From NCBI GenBank assembly GCA_964462685.1, contig CAYWYR010000002.1, positions 62,001 to 126,000 on the forward strand: a DNA stretch of 64,000 bases, written 5' to 3'. The stretch is from CAYWYR01 sp964462685. Lineage in GTDB: Bacteria > Bacteroidota > Ignavibacteria > Kapaibacteriales > UBA2268. A program made the position numbers and the translations under genes. Below the pieces are notes generated by a model. It made no database searches and had not been told where the DNA came from. It worked only from the letters and a program-made list of their open reading frames with translations. Below, one piece after another: positions 35,063-44,352 of the stretch (the stretch's first letter is position 1; every line of letters starts with the position of its first letter).

Positions 35063-35143
35063 AACATAATTCCCCTTTTAGCTTTTCGTTTAATAAAATT
35101 CAGGTATTTCAAATACCCCATCCAAAGTCTATATATATTCAAG

Positions 35144-35151
35144 TATATTTG
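35144..35151 (+). promoter_or_regulatory. TAnnTTTG -7 box before the signalling/chemotaxis operon
   Basis: TATATTTG matches the Bacteroidota -7 consensus 37 bases before the PAS-kinase ATG. No clear -33 TTG is present, so support is partial. Confidence 0.35.
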
Positions 35152-35187
35152 CCGTGAAGAATTTATCATAATCGTGACTTATAAAAT

Positions 35188-36270
35188 ATGGCTACTGAAA
35201 CAGAAAGTAAACGCTTGGAATTACTGGAATCCCGGTTGGAATGGTACAAGGCTATATTCGATAACGCAACGGACGCTTTTTTTATCGTACAGCCGGACAG
35301 CTGGGAAATCCTCGATATAAATGAGTTTGGTTCCCAACTTTTGGGTTACACAAAGGATGATATCATCGGCTCTCGCCTTCCTCAGTTCAAGCGTATTTTC
35401 AAGTTGCTTAAGAAAAGCTCGTCTCCTATAGTTTTAAGCGAACTTTCCTTAGACAGGCATGAAGATGGCGAGCCATTAATGCTTGAAGTGTCAGCCAGAT
35501 TCCTTGATATTGACGGTAGTGAAGTTATATATGCGATTGCCCGCGACGTATCTGAACAGCACGCCTTAACCGATAAAATGGTTCAGGCCGATAAACTTGT
35601 GCTTCTTGGCCAGCTTTCCGCTGGTGTAGCACATGAACTGAGAAATCCTTTAGCTGCCGTAAATCTCAACCTTCAGGTTTTGAAAAGGAAGATGGATAAT
35701 GAAAGTGCTGAGTTCAGTTATGTTGATATGGCTTTGCAGGGTGTCGAACGAATATCGAAGATTGTTGACGTAACCCTTAATTTTTCCAGACCGGCAATGC
35801 CTGATGTACAGAATATCGATATAAACCAACTGATTCCAAATGTACTGGAACTTACAAGAAGCAATATCAAGAGAAAAGATGTAACGATTGACCTTGATCT
35901 TGATCCGGAACTTCCAACTGTAAATGCAGACGGTAAGCAGATTCAGCAGGTATTTATAAATCTGATCACAAATGCGCTGGATGCCATAGAGACCAAAGGT
36001 AGAATTGATATACAGACATTCAGAGAGGATGGGCAAAAAAGTAACGAAGGCAGCTATGTAGTCGTTTCTGTTAAAGACGACGGGATCGGTATGCCACCGG
36101 AAGAGTTGACTAAGATCTTCAATCCATTCTTCACACGAAAATCAGAAGGCACAGGTCTGGGATTACCTATTACCCAAAGGATACTTCATCAGCACAACGG
36201 AATAATTGACGTTGAGAGCCAAAAAGGCAAAGGTACTACCTTTTATGTAAAACTTCCGATAACCCTTTAA
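35188..36270 (+). CDS. PAS-domain histidine kinase
   Basis: 360 residues, no membrane segment. PAS domain about 18-130 (AIFDNATDAFFIVQPDSWEIL, LGYTKDDIIG). HisKA has LSAGVAHELRNPLAAV with the phospho-His, and the HATPase shows INLITNALDAIE, VKDDGIGMPPEEL and GTGLGLPITQRIL. This type (NtrB-like, complete boxes) usually pairs with an NtrC-class regulator, and one follows 162 bases later. It is the first gene of a plus-strand run leading into the che genes. Confidence 0.93.
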   Translation: MATETESKRLELLESRLEWYKAIFDNATDAFFIVQPDSWEILDINEFGSQLLGYTKDDIIGSRLPQFKRIFKLLKKSSSPIVLSELSLDRHEDGEPLMLEVSARFLDIDGSEVIYAIARDVSEQHALTDKMVQADKLVLLGQLSAGVAHELRNPLAAVNLNLQVLKRKMDNESAEFSYVDMALQGVERISKIVDVTLNFSRPAMPDVQNIDINQLIPNVLELTRSNIKRKDVTIDLDLDPELPTVNADGKQIQQVFINLITNALDAIETKGRIDIQTFREDGQKSNEGSYVVVSVKDDGIGMPPEELTKIFNPFFTRKSEGTGLGLPITQRILHQHNGIIDVESQKGKGTTFYVKLPITL

Positions 36271-36432
36271 GTATGCGAAATACTTATTGGTTGAATCTGA
36301 TTATTGTTTTTTTGATTCAATAATCTATCACTGATAATATTATCCCCAGTAGCTGTAAAATTAGATTAGATACAGCAAATTGTTTATTTTTAGCCATAAA
36401 TAAAACATGAGAATATCATAAGTAATTCCGAG

Positions 36433-37869
36433 ATGTCTAAGCAGAACTATACAATAGTCGTTATCGAAGATGACAAACTTGTCAATGATACGATAAACGA
36501 TATTTTAGGTGATAAATATAAAAAAGTAATAACTTTCACCGATGCTATAAAGGCAATGGACGAGTTCCATCTACACACGCCTGACTTAGTCCTCCTTGAT
36601 ATATTTCTCGGCCATGCGAACGGCTTAGATATCTTGGAGACCATCAGAAAGCAGGGCTACGCAATGCCTGTTATTATGATGACGGCTTTTTCTGATATAA
36701 AGATGGCGGTTCGAGCAATGAAACTCGGCGCCGAGGACTTCATCGTCAAGCCTCTCGACTTAGAACAGCTTGAAGTATCTATAGAAAGGGCACTTGAAAA
36801 TTATGATCTTAAAAGAAGGGTTGAGGTTTTATCGGAACAGGTAAAACAAGACAAGCAATCTGAGATAATAGGTGAATCGTCAAAGCTAAACCAAGCTATG
36901 GATATGGCAAGATTATTCGCTCAAGCCGATGATACGACAGTATTGGTATTAGGTGAGAGCGGAACGGGTAAAGAGCTTTTCGCCAGCTATATTCATAATA
37001 ACTCACCGAGAAGAAAAGGCCCTTTTATCTCTATTAACTGTGGCGCTATCCCTAAGGACTTGGCGGAAAACGAGCTATTTGGTTATGAAAAAGGTGCCTT
37101 TACAGGTGCTACAGAGAAAATAAAACAAGGCCGTTTCGAGCAGGCACAGCACGGCACCATTCTTTTGGATGAAGTAGGTGAGCTGACGCTTGAGTTACAA
37201 GTAAAGCTTCTGAGAGTGCTTCAGGAAAAAAGATATTACAGGCTCGGCGGACAAAAAGAAATAACGGTGGATGTTCGGGTAATAGCTGCTACAAACAAAG
37301 ATTTACCTTCCATGGTTGAGGATGGCAGCTTTCGAGAGGATCTATACTATAGGTTGAATGTTGCATCCGTTGAGTTGCCGCCCTTGCGTGAGAGAGGCGA
37401 TGATATAATAAAACTTGCAACTGCTTTTGTAAACAAATACAACAAAAAGTTCAATAAGAACATAGGGGGTTTCACCCCGGATGCAAAACAGATAATCCTG
37501 AACTACCCTTGGAAAGGTAATATCAGAGAGCTACAGAATGTCATCGAAAGAGTTGTTCTTTTAGAACAAAACAATGTAATCAGCTCAGATTCACTGTCAT
37601 CGATAAGAGGTGTCACCAGCATTCCCGTATCTGACAACGAGACTAAGAAAGATATGGTACTCTCGGAGGGCCAACACTATCTCGCTATCTCAAATAGCGG
37701 TGTGGAGATGAACAGTGTCATTAAAGACCTAATCATACAAACCCTTAAGCTTACAAACGGCAATCAAATCAAGGCGGCACAGCTTCTCAACCAAACGAGA
37801 GCGAAACTTCGATACCGTCTAGAACAACTTGATATCAACCCCGCAGAGTACAATAAAAAACGAAGCTAA
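36433..37869 (+). CDS. NtrC-family sigma54-dependent response regulator
   Basis: 478 residues. Receiver domain 1-125 with VVIEDDK, PDLVLLDIFLG (phospho-Asp), MMTAFSD and FIVKPLD. The AAA+ domain has GESGTGKELFA (Walker A), the sigma54-contact loop ELFGYEKGAFTGA, ILLDEVGEL (Walker B) and YYRLNVASVELPPLRERGDD. A Fis-type helix-turn-helix closes it (NGNQIKAAQLLNQTRAKLRYRL). It activates sigma54 promoters when phosphorylated, most likely by the PAS kinase upstream. The cheR gene begins 18 bases after its stop, tying this regulator to the chemosensory operon. Confidence 0.95.
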   Translation: MSKQNYTIVVIEDDKLVNDTINDILGDKYKKVITFTDAIKAMDEFHLHTPDLVLLDIFLGHANGLDILETIRKQGYAMPVIMMTAFSDIKMAVRAMKLGAEDFIVKPLDLEQLEVSIERALENYDLKRRVEVLSEQVKQDKQSEIIGESSKLNQAMDMARLFAQADDTTVLVLGESGTGKELFASYIHNNSPRRKGPFISINCGAIPKDLAENELFGYEKGAFTGATEKIKQGRFEQAQHGTILLDEVGELTLELQVKLLRVLQEKRYYRLGGQKEITVDVRVIAATNKDLPSMVEDGSFREDLYYRLNVASVELPPLRERGDDIIKLATAFVNKYNKKFNKNIGGFTPDAKQIILNYPWKGNIRELQNVIERVVLLEQNNVISSDSLSSIRGVTSIPVSDNETKKDMVLSEGQHYLAISNSGVEMNSVIKDLIIQTLKLTNGNQIKAAQLLNQTRAKLRYRLEQLDINPAEYNKKRS

Positions 37870-37887
37870 CATTTAGGACACATCGTT

Positions 37888-38721
37888 ATGACGAACGACG
37901 AATTTGCTCAGGTATCATCTAAAATTAAAGATCTTACGGGGATTTTCTTTCCGGAATCAAAAAAATATTTAGTAGAAAGCCGTATCGACAGAAGAATAAA
38001 GGAAGTAAACGACCCTTCCAAATTCACCAATCCTATTGAATATATGAAATATGTCAGTAGGAATACAGATAAAAATGAGTTGGAATGTTTTTATAACATG
38101 GTAACAATAAACGAGACTTTTTTCTTTAGATCCCCTCAGCAGTTCGATACGATAGAGAACTATCTGCTCCCTGAGATTATACAGAAAAAGCCTGGCTATT
38201 CAAAAAAATTAAATATCTGGAGTGCTGCTTCTTCCAGTGGTGAGGAAATCTATACCTTAGCAATGATACTGAAAGAGGGTTTATTGAAAAATGATAATAC
38301 CGTCAATGTATCGCTTCGTGCTAGCGACTTGGATATGAACACAATTGAAAAAGCTAAAAACGGCATCTATAAAAAATATTCAATACGCAATATGCCTCCC
38401 AAGTTTTTCAGTAAATATTTTAAACAAAAAGCCGATGAATACATATTGAGCGAAGAAATTATCAAAATGGTATCTTTTCAACAAGTCAATCTAAGCCGTA
38501 ATTCCCACTATCAGGTATATAGAGGCTGCGATATAATAATGCTTGCCAATGTTCTGATATATTTTGATCAAATGACTAAAGAGAAGGTTTTAGCCAATAT
38601 TTTCTCCTGCCTGACAAGTGGAGGGTATTTGCTAATCGGTTATTCTGAGTCTCTACAAGGTATCAAACATAACTTCGAGACTTTTCATATCAACAAAACG
38701 ATAGTATACAAAAAACCATAA
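37888..38721 (+). CDS. cheR: Chemoreceptor methyltransferase CheR
   Basis: 277 residues, the usual CheR size. N-terminal helical domain with LVESRIDRRI, then NETFFFRSPQQFD, the SAM site WSAASSSGEEIYTLAMIL (compare CStGeEpYSlAM), ASDLDMNTIEKAKNGIY and ANVLIYFDQMTKEKVL. It adds methyl groups to receptor glutamates for adaptation. First of five contiguous che genes; gaps are 12 bases or less from here on. Confidence 0.95.
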   Translation: MTNDEFAQVSSKIKDLTGIFFPESKKYLVESRIDRRIKEVNDPSKFTNPIEYMKYVSRNTDKNELECFYNMVTINETFFFRSPQQFDTIENYLLPEIIQKKPGYSKKLNIWSAASSSGEEIYTLAMILKEGLLKNDNTVNVSLRASDLDMNTIEKAKNGIYKKYSIRNMPPKFFSKYFKQKADEYILSEEIIKMVSFQQVNLSRNSHYQVYRGCDIIMLANVLIYFDQMTKEKVLANIFSCLTSGGYLLIGYSESLQGIKHNFETFHINKTIVYKKP

Positions 38722-38733
38722 GCGGGTAATTTA

Positions 38734-39111
38734 ATGGTATTTTTAGTAGTTGATGATTCTCCCACGATGAGAAGAATTGTTATAAACGCACTTAAATCAT
38801 TCGGGCATTCTGATGTATTGGAGGCCGGAGATGGTGAAGAAGCTCTTCAACAGCTTGGTGCCAATCCGGTCGATTTTGTAGTCACAGATTGGAATATGCC
38901 TGTAATGTCTGGCTTGGAACTCACCAAAGCCATTAGAACTTCGGATAAGTTGAAACACCTTCCTATCTTAATGGTTACAACAAGAGGCCTAAAACAGGAT
39001 ATAATCGAGGCATTGAAAGCCAAGGTAAATAATTATGTAGTCAAACCATTTACACCTCAGATTCTGGAAGAAAAGATAAACTTGATACTTAAATCGCTTG
39101 GGAAACTATGA
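38734..39111 (+). CDS. cheY: CheY-like single-domain response regulator
   Basis: 125 residues forming one receiver domain. LVVDDSPTMRR (acidic pocket), FVVTDWNMPVMSG (phospho-Asp), MVTTRG and NYVVKPFTP (Lys and the cis-Pro region) are all conserved; the WNMPVMSG stretch is characteristic of chemotactic CheY. It overlaps the start of cheZ by four bases, so regulator and phosphatase are made together. The absence of motility genes nearby leaves its output target open. Confidence 0.93.
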   Translation: MVFLVVDDSPTMRRIVINALKSFGHSDVLEAGDGEEALQQLGANPVDFVVTDWNMPVMSGLELTKAIRTSDKLKHLPILMVTTRGLKQDIIEALKAKVNNYVVKPFTPQILEEKINLILKSLGKL

Positions 39112-40316
39112 GAGACAAAGATTATAACCATTTGATTGTAAAAGCCGAAGAGCTCAGGTCTCTTTTTTCATTAGGTGAGAAAGTTATACCTTTCCTTGAA
39201 GATATTTTTAAATTCTTAAAGGATACACAGCCTCTTTTTGAGGAGATCAACGAGAGTATCAATGAGAACCTCCAGAAAATGCCTTCTGCCTCGGAGCAGC
39301 TTTCAAAAGTTACTCAGGAGTCCGAAAAGACTACAAACCAGATAATGGATGAGGTAGACTCTATCATAGGAAATGCGGCAGCCATATCCAATACAAAAAT
39401 TTCAGCTACGGGAAGCTCGAGCGGCAGTCCCCTCAAAATACTTAAACTATTAAAAGACGCTATAGCTGACGGTAAGGATCTATCCCCTACTGTTCCAATG
39501 TTAGGTAAAGCGATAGAATATCTTGAAGATGAGACCGCTAAAACCGAGAATGCTGATACTTCACAGATAAATGAATTAGCGGATAAAATTCAAAATTCTG
39601 CTAATACGATAATGATGTCCCTGCAAATTCAGGATATCGCATCTCAACAGCTTGCCTCGGTCGATCATTTACTCAAAAATCTTCAAAAAAGACTTCAAAC
39701 TCTACTTTACCGGTTCAATGACGACGACATGGGAGAGCTTTCTGCAGATAAGAGCACTAAAGACAATACCAATGTTACTCAAATGCACAGAGATATAGCA
39801 TTTGACTCTGACGCTGTCAATCGGTATGAAGATAACGATACACAGAGTGATATTGATGCTATGTTTGAATCAGGGCTCACTGATGATATGCTTAATGAAA
39901 GCCAAGATGATAACGAGGAAACCGCAGAGGATTTAAACAAAGACGGGAATCCTAAAGAAGAAGCAAAAACCGACGGAGAAGATAATATTAGCGACGATGA
40001 TCTTGCTGCCTTAGGAATTACTGATTTTCAAGATGAAGATAATAAAGAAAATGACATCTCTGATTACAGTTCTATAGATACTGAAACTGCTGAAGCATCA
40101 GAGAGCAATAGTATAGAAACAGATATTTCTTCAAGTGTTACTGCTGATACTTCCGATGATAACGAAGAAATCAATCAGAACGCAAATGTTGAATCACATA
40201 TAGATATGCAGGAAGAAGAACAGGCTGATCAGTCAGAAACGGAAAGCCAAGATAATTTAGAAGACGGCGACACACAGTTTTCGCAAGATGATATTGACGC
40301 ATTATTTGGGAGTTGA
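39108..40316 (+). CDS. cheZ: CheZ-type phosphatase with acidic tail and FliM-like motifs
   Basis: 402 residues, about twice the E. coli CheZ. Residues 1-200 are a long helical hairpin; SLQIQDIASQQL gives the catalytic pair Asp176 and Gln180 (D-x-x-x-Q, as D143/Q147 in CheZ). Residues 205-390 are disordered and highly acidic. Three motifs of the kind that bind CheY-P lie in it: TQSDIDAMFESG (245-256), ISDDDLAALG (294-303) and the C-terminal FSQDDIDALFGS (391-402). The last is almost the N-terminal CheY-binding peptide of FliM. It starts inside the cheY stop (ATGA) and ends four bases before cheA. Confidence 0.85.
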   Translation: MRDKDYNHLIVKAEELRSLFSLGEKVIPFLEDIFKFLKDTQPLFEEINESINENLQKMPSASEQLSKVTQESEKTTNQIMDEVDSIIGNAAAISNTKISATGSSSGSPLKILKLLKDAIADGKDLSPTVPMLGKAIEYLEDETAKTENADTSQINELADKIQNSANTIMMSLQIQDIASQQLASVDHLLKNLQKRLQTLLYRFNDDDMGELSADKSTKDNTNVTQMHRDIAFDSDAVNRYEDNDTQSDIDAMFESGLTDDMLNESQDDNEETAEDLNKDGNPKEEAKTDGEDNISDDDLAALGITDFQDEDNKENDISDYSSIDTETAEASESNSIETDISSSVTADTSDDNEEINQNANVESHIDMQEEEQADQSETESQDNLEDGDTQFSQDDIDALFGS

Positions 40317-40319
40317 TAG

Positions 40320-42281
40320 ATGCCACAGTTTGAAGATGAAGACATGTATGAGATTTTCGACGGTTTTTTAATTGAAACCGCGGAAATCCTCGATCAGATT
40401 TCTCAGGATCTTATGCTGCTTGAAAGCGATTCTGAAAACATATCATTAGTAAATCAATTATTCCGGTCGTTCCATACTATTAAGGGTACATCTTCATTTA
40501 TGGGGTTTACCCAGATTTCAGGATTTACTCATGAAGCTGAGGATTTACTAAATAAGCTCCGGAAAGAGGAGCTGAAAGTCAATGAGAATATTGTAGAGCT
40601 TTTATTGCTGTCTCGGGACGCTATAGAAACTATGGTCGATCAGATTAAAAATGATGAAAAAGTACAGACTTTTGATGATTTATTATCTATGATTCAAAAA
40701 GCCAAAGACGATAAATCTTCTGAAGATACCATGGATGCATCAACAGATAAATCCCTGATCGATTCGGTTAGCCAAATAGAAGGAGAAGGTGATTTCTCAG
40801 AAGATGAAGAAGCGCTTCTGCAAGCAGCTTTCGCAGAACTCAACTCTGAGTTTAACGCAAGCGAAGATGACACATCCGAGGAAAAAGAGGGTTCTGCTCC
40901 TGAAATAGAAAATTCTGAAAATGACATATCAGATGTAGAAGACAATAGTAAAGCAGAAGATGATTCCGATAAATCATCTGATAACGACAGCCATCAGCAA
41001 TCAGACGAAAAGAAACAATCCTCTCAAGAGCAAAAAACTGAGAACAAATTACCCGCTAGGAAACCAACGTCTGCAACCGAAACCATAAGAATAGATATCG
41101 ATCGCATTGAGTCTATGATGGACTTATCAGGTGAATTGGTACTCAGTCGCAATAGATTAGCTCAAATCACCAATAGGTTAGAAAACAATCCTAATGATCC
41201 GCATATTCTTCAGGAACTAATAGAAAATTATACCCAGCTTGATAAAGTTACCTCAGACATTCAGAACTCCGTGATGAAAATGAGGATGGTACAAGTCGGT
41301 AAACTTTATCAAAAAGCACCTAGAATAGTTAGAGATCTTTCTAGAGAATTTGATAAAAAAATCAAATTGGTCGTTTCCGGTGAAGATACAGAAATTGATA
41401 GAACCATCATAGAAGAGCTGAATGATCCACTGGTACATATGATCAGAAACTCCTGCGACCACGGAATCGAGTCTAAAGAAAAAAGACTTGCATCAGGTAA
41501 GAGCGAAGAAGGGCATATTTATTTAGACGCACTTCAGGAAGGTAATCATATTATTCTTAAGATCGGAGATGACGGCGCAGGTATCGATCCGAAAATCATT
41601 AAGAACAAATGTCTTGAAAAAGGAGTAATCACCCAATCCGAAGCTGATAATATGAGCGATAAGGATATAATCCAGCTTATTTTCGCACCTGGTTTTTCTA
41701 CTGCACAGACAGTTTCCGCTGTTTCTGGCAGAGGCGTGGGTATGGATGTAGTAAGAACGAATATAAAAAAGCTTAAAGGTTCTATAGAAATCGAATCAAC
41801 TGTAGGAAAAGGCTCTACCTTTATTATAAAACTTCCTCTTACCCTTGCGATAATTCAAGGTCTGCTTATAGGAATACAAGATGAGATCTATGCTTTACCT
41901 CTAACAACCGTTGATGAAGTCGTGACGGTAAAAGTTTCGGAAATCGAAGAAGTAAATTCACGTCCAGTTGTCAGGATCAGAAACCAGATAATACCTATTT
42001 TCGATCTGGAGAATATTTTTCAGAACCAGAGCAAGAAAAATGATCAAGATTACTTGAACATCGTAGTTGTAGCACATGGAAACGAAAAATCTGGTATTGT
42101 TGTGAGTTCACTACACGGTCAGCAAGAAATCGTTATTAAAACCTTAGGCCCTTTACTGCAGGGAACCAAAGGTATTGCAGGTAGTACAATTTTAGGCGAT
42201 GGACGGGTAATTATGATACTCGATATGGGAGATATATTGGAAGATTACGAGGAAACACATTTAATGGAATCATTTGTATGA
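40320..42281 (+). CDS. cheA: Chemotaxis histidine kinase CheA
   Basis: 653 residues. P1 HPt domain 1-125 with RSFHTIKGTSSF (phospho-His52), an acidic linker (140-250) in place of a clear CheY-binding P2, P3 dimerisation helices (255-320), and the P4 ATPase with NDPLVHMIRNSCDHGIE, GDDGAGIDP and GRGVGMDVV. The P5 CheW-like domain (505-653) includes GLLIGIQDEIYALPL. All catalytic boxes are present. It overlaps cheB by four bases. The long acidic linker resembles the tail of the adjacent CheZ. Confidence 0.95.
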   Translation: MPQFEDEDMYEIFDGFLIETAEILDQISQDLMLLESDSENISLVNQLFRSFHTIKGTSSFMGFTQISGFTHEAEDLLNKLRKEELKVNENIVELLLLSRDAIETMVDQIKNDEKVQTFDDLLSMIQKAKDDKSSEDTMDASTDKSLIDSVSQIEGEGDFSEDEEALLQAAFAELNSEFNASEDDTSEEKEGSAPEIENSENDISDVEDNSKAEDDSDKSSDNDSHQQSDEKKQSSQEQKTENKLPARKPTSATETIRIDIDRIESMMDLSGELVLSRNRLAQITNRLENNPNDPHILQELIENYTQLDKVTSDIQNSVMKMRMVQVGKLYQKAPRIVRDLSREFDKKIKLVVSGEDTEIDRTIIEELNDPLVHMIRNSCDHGIESKEKRLASGKSEEGHIYLDALQEGNHIILKIGDDGAGIDPKIIKNKCLEKGVITQSEADNMSDKDIIQLIFAPGFSTAQTVSAVSGRGVGMDVVRTNIKKLKGSIEIESTVGKGSTFIIKLPLTLAIIQGLLIGIQDEIYALPLTTVDEVVTVKVSEIEEVNSRPVVRIRNQIIPIFDLENIFQNQSKKNDQDYLNIVVVAHGNEKSGIVVSSLHGQQEIVIKTLGPLLQGTKGIAGSTILGDGRVIMILDMGDILEDYEETHLMESFV

Positions 42282-43363
42282 GTAAATTAAGAGTATTGAT
42301 CGTAGACGATTCGGTAATTTTCAGAACCGCATTTAAGAAAATCTTCGATCAAGATGATATGGAGGTAGTTGGCACTGCTTCGAACGGCAAACAAGCTGTT
42401 GATATGGCTATTGAACTAAAGCCAGATGTTATTACTATGGATGTTGAAATGCCTATAATGAATGGTTTAGAGGCAACAAAAAGAATAATGGACCAGGAGC
42501 CTACAAAGATTATTCTCGTAAGTTCACTAACAACTGATAATTCTGAAGAAACAATCAAAGGTTTGTCTTATGGTGCTCTTGATCATGTACATAAAGTAAA
42601 TAGGTTTGGTAGCCAGTCGGAAATCTCGGGTGAGGTATTAAATAAAATACGAGAAATAGGATATTCCAAAGCAAAGTTTTTACCTAGAAGAACCGCTAAA
42701 GAGAAATATGAGGATTCAAAAGGCAAAGATAATTCGGACAATAACAATAGTTCTACCCTATCAAAAAATCTTACTGGCGAATCATTTCCCCCTAAGTCAA
42801 AGATAAATCTGATAACGATCGGTATATCGACCGGTGGCCCGAATACTCTTATCGATATCATACCAAACTTCCCCTCGAAGTTAGAGATACCTATCGTAAT
42901 TGTACAACATATGCCTCCAAAATTCACTAAGTCGCTTGCTGAAAGATTAAACAAAAAGACTGAACTTTATGTTACTGAAGCTATGGACGGTGAAAAACTA
43001 GAACCGAATCACATTTATATCTGCCCAGGTGGGATGCAGTCAAGAATTAAGCGGAATAGGATATATATTACCGAATCTGATACTAGTGCCGAACTATATG
43101 CCCCATCATATAATGTTTTACTAGAAAGCATAGAAAAAGACGCTCGAGGAGTCATGGCGTTTATGATGACGGGTATGGGATCAGACGGTACTCGAGGTTT
43201 TGGAATGATAAAAGAGAAAGGCGGTTTTACTGCCGCTCAATCAACCTCTACCTGCATAATTTCAGGCATGCCAAAATCCGCTATTGATGCCAATGTTGTT
43301 GACTGGATTTTTGACTTGCACCAGATACCTGCCGCTATTACAAAAATAGCCGCTAAAGAATAG
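42278..43363 (+). CDS. cheB: Chemoreceptor methylesterase CheB
   Basis: 361 residues. Receiver domain 1-125 (LIVDDSVIFR, DVITMDVEMPIMNG, VSSLT), a linker, then the methylesterase domain with the catalytic triad: GISTGGP (Ser), VQHMPPKFT (His) and MMTGMGSDGTRG (Asp). It removes receptor methyl groups and deamidates Gln. Last gene of the che operon; its stop lies inside the terminator hairpin. Confidence 0.95.
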   Translation: MSKLRVLIVDDSVIFRTAFKKIFDQDDMEVVGTASNGKQAVDMAIELKPDVITMDVEMPIMNGLEATKRIMDQEPTKIILVSSLTTDNSEETIKGLSYGALDHVHKVNRFGSQSEISGEVLNKIREIGYSKAKFLPRRTAKEKYEDSKGKDNSDNNNSSTLSKNLTGESFPPKSKINLITIGISTGGPNTLIDIIPNFPSKLEIPIVIVQHMPPKFTKSLAERLNKKTELYVTEAMDGEKLEPNHIYICPGGMQSRIKRNRIYITESDTSAELYAPSYNVLLESIEKDARGVMAFMMTGMGSDGTRGFGMIKEKGGFTAAQSTSTCIISGMPKSAIDANVVDWIFDLHQIPAAITKIAAKE

Positions 43364-43374
43364 CGGCTATTTTG
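43346..43374 (+). terminator. Terminator overlapping the cheB stop
   Basis: A 9-bp perfect stem ATAGCCGCT/AGCGGCTAT with a seven-base loop, followed by TTTGG. The T-tract is weak, but the hairpin lies exactly at the operon end and before a convergent gene. Confidence 0.7.
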
Positions 43375-43403
43375 GCTTTCACCATAACATGAGTTAAGAT
43401 TTT

Positions 43404-44351
43404 TTATACTTCTTGCTCGGCGAGCCATCTTTCCGCATCCATAGCTGCCATGCACCCTGTACCAGCGGCGGTAATCGCTTGCCTATATGTCCAATCCTGT
43501 GCGTCTCCACTTGCGAACACGCCTTCTATATTTGTATAAGTTGATCCCGGTTTAGTGATTATATATCCGGTTTCATTCATATCTATGGTCTTTTGGAATA
43601 TTTCAGTATTTGGTTTATGACCGATAGCGATAAAAGCACCACCACCTTCTAGGAATTCTATTTCGCCAGTCTGAGTGTTTTTAGTATTTACGCCTGTAAG
43701 TTTCTTAACTCCGTTTGTCGATTCACCTACGAATTCATCAACTACTACATTAGTGATAATATCTATTTTCTCGTGTTCCTTTGCTCTTTTTAGCATTATC
43801 TGAGAGGCACGGAAATTTTCACTTCTATTAAGGATGGTTACTTTATCTGAAAAATTGGTAAGGAACAACGCTTCTTCCATTGCTGTATCACCGCCACCAA
43901 CTATAAAGAGATTTTTCTCACCTTTAAAGAAAAAACCATCACATGTAGCACAAGCCGATATACCAGAGCCCCAGTACTCTGCCTCAGATGGAATACCGAG
44001 TAATTTTGCGGTAGCTCCAGTAGAAATAATTACAGCGTCCGCGGTATAATCATTTCTATCTGACTTCATTTTAAAAGGTCTTTCTGAAAAATCTACTTCA
44101 GATATAGTTTCAAATCTTGTTTCCGTACCAAATCTCTGAGCTTGTTTCCTAAGTATATCCATCATCTCAGGGCCTTGAACACCATTAACAAAACCAGGAT
44201 AATTTTCCACATCTGTAGTTATTGTCAGTTGGCCGCCAGGCTGCTGCCCTTCAAGTACAAGGGTATCAAGTTCCGCCCTGGAGCTGTATAACGCAGCTGT
44301 AAGACCAGCCGGGCCGGAACCGATGATTATTACTTTTCTATGTTCTGCCAT
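43404..44351 (-). CDS. trxB: Thioredoxin reductase
   Basis: 315 residues from ATG 44351, one base after the upstream stop; a longer frame from 44369 runs into the preceding gene and is less likely. FAD site IIIGSGPAGLTAALYSSRA, NADPH site FIVGGGDTAMEEALFL, the redox pair CATCDGFF (C-x-x-C) and the terminal GVFASGDAQDWTYRQAITAAG. It reduces thioredoxin with NADPH. It is the last gene of the overlapping proS-to-trxB operon. Confidence 0.97.
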   Translation of the reverse strand: MAEHRKVIIIGSGPAGLTAALYSSRAELDTLVLEGQQPGGQLTITTDVENYPGFVNGVQGPEMMDILRKQAQRFGTETRFETISEVDFSERPFKMKSDRNDYTADAVIISTGATAKLLGIPSEAEYWGSGISACATCDGFFFKGEKNLFIVGGGDTAMEEALFLTNFSDKVTILNRSENFRASQIMLKRAKEHEKIDIITNVVVDEFVGESTNGVKKLTGVNTKNTQTGEIEFLEGGGAFIAIGHKPNTEIFQKTIDMNETGYIITKPGSTYTNIEGVFASGDAQDWTYRQAITAAGTGCMAAMDAERWLAEQEV

Positions 44352-44352
44352 T

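Noticed and set aside
40694..40945. Minus-strand Ser-rich frame inside cheA, and similar ones in cheB, tsf and frr
   Set aside because: They are antisense shadows of acidic or Lys-rich coding regions, where Glu/Asp codons read as Ser/Phe on the other strand.
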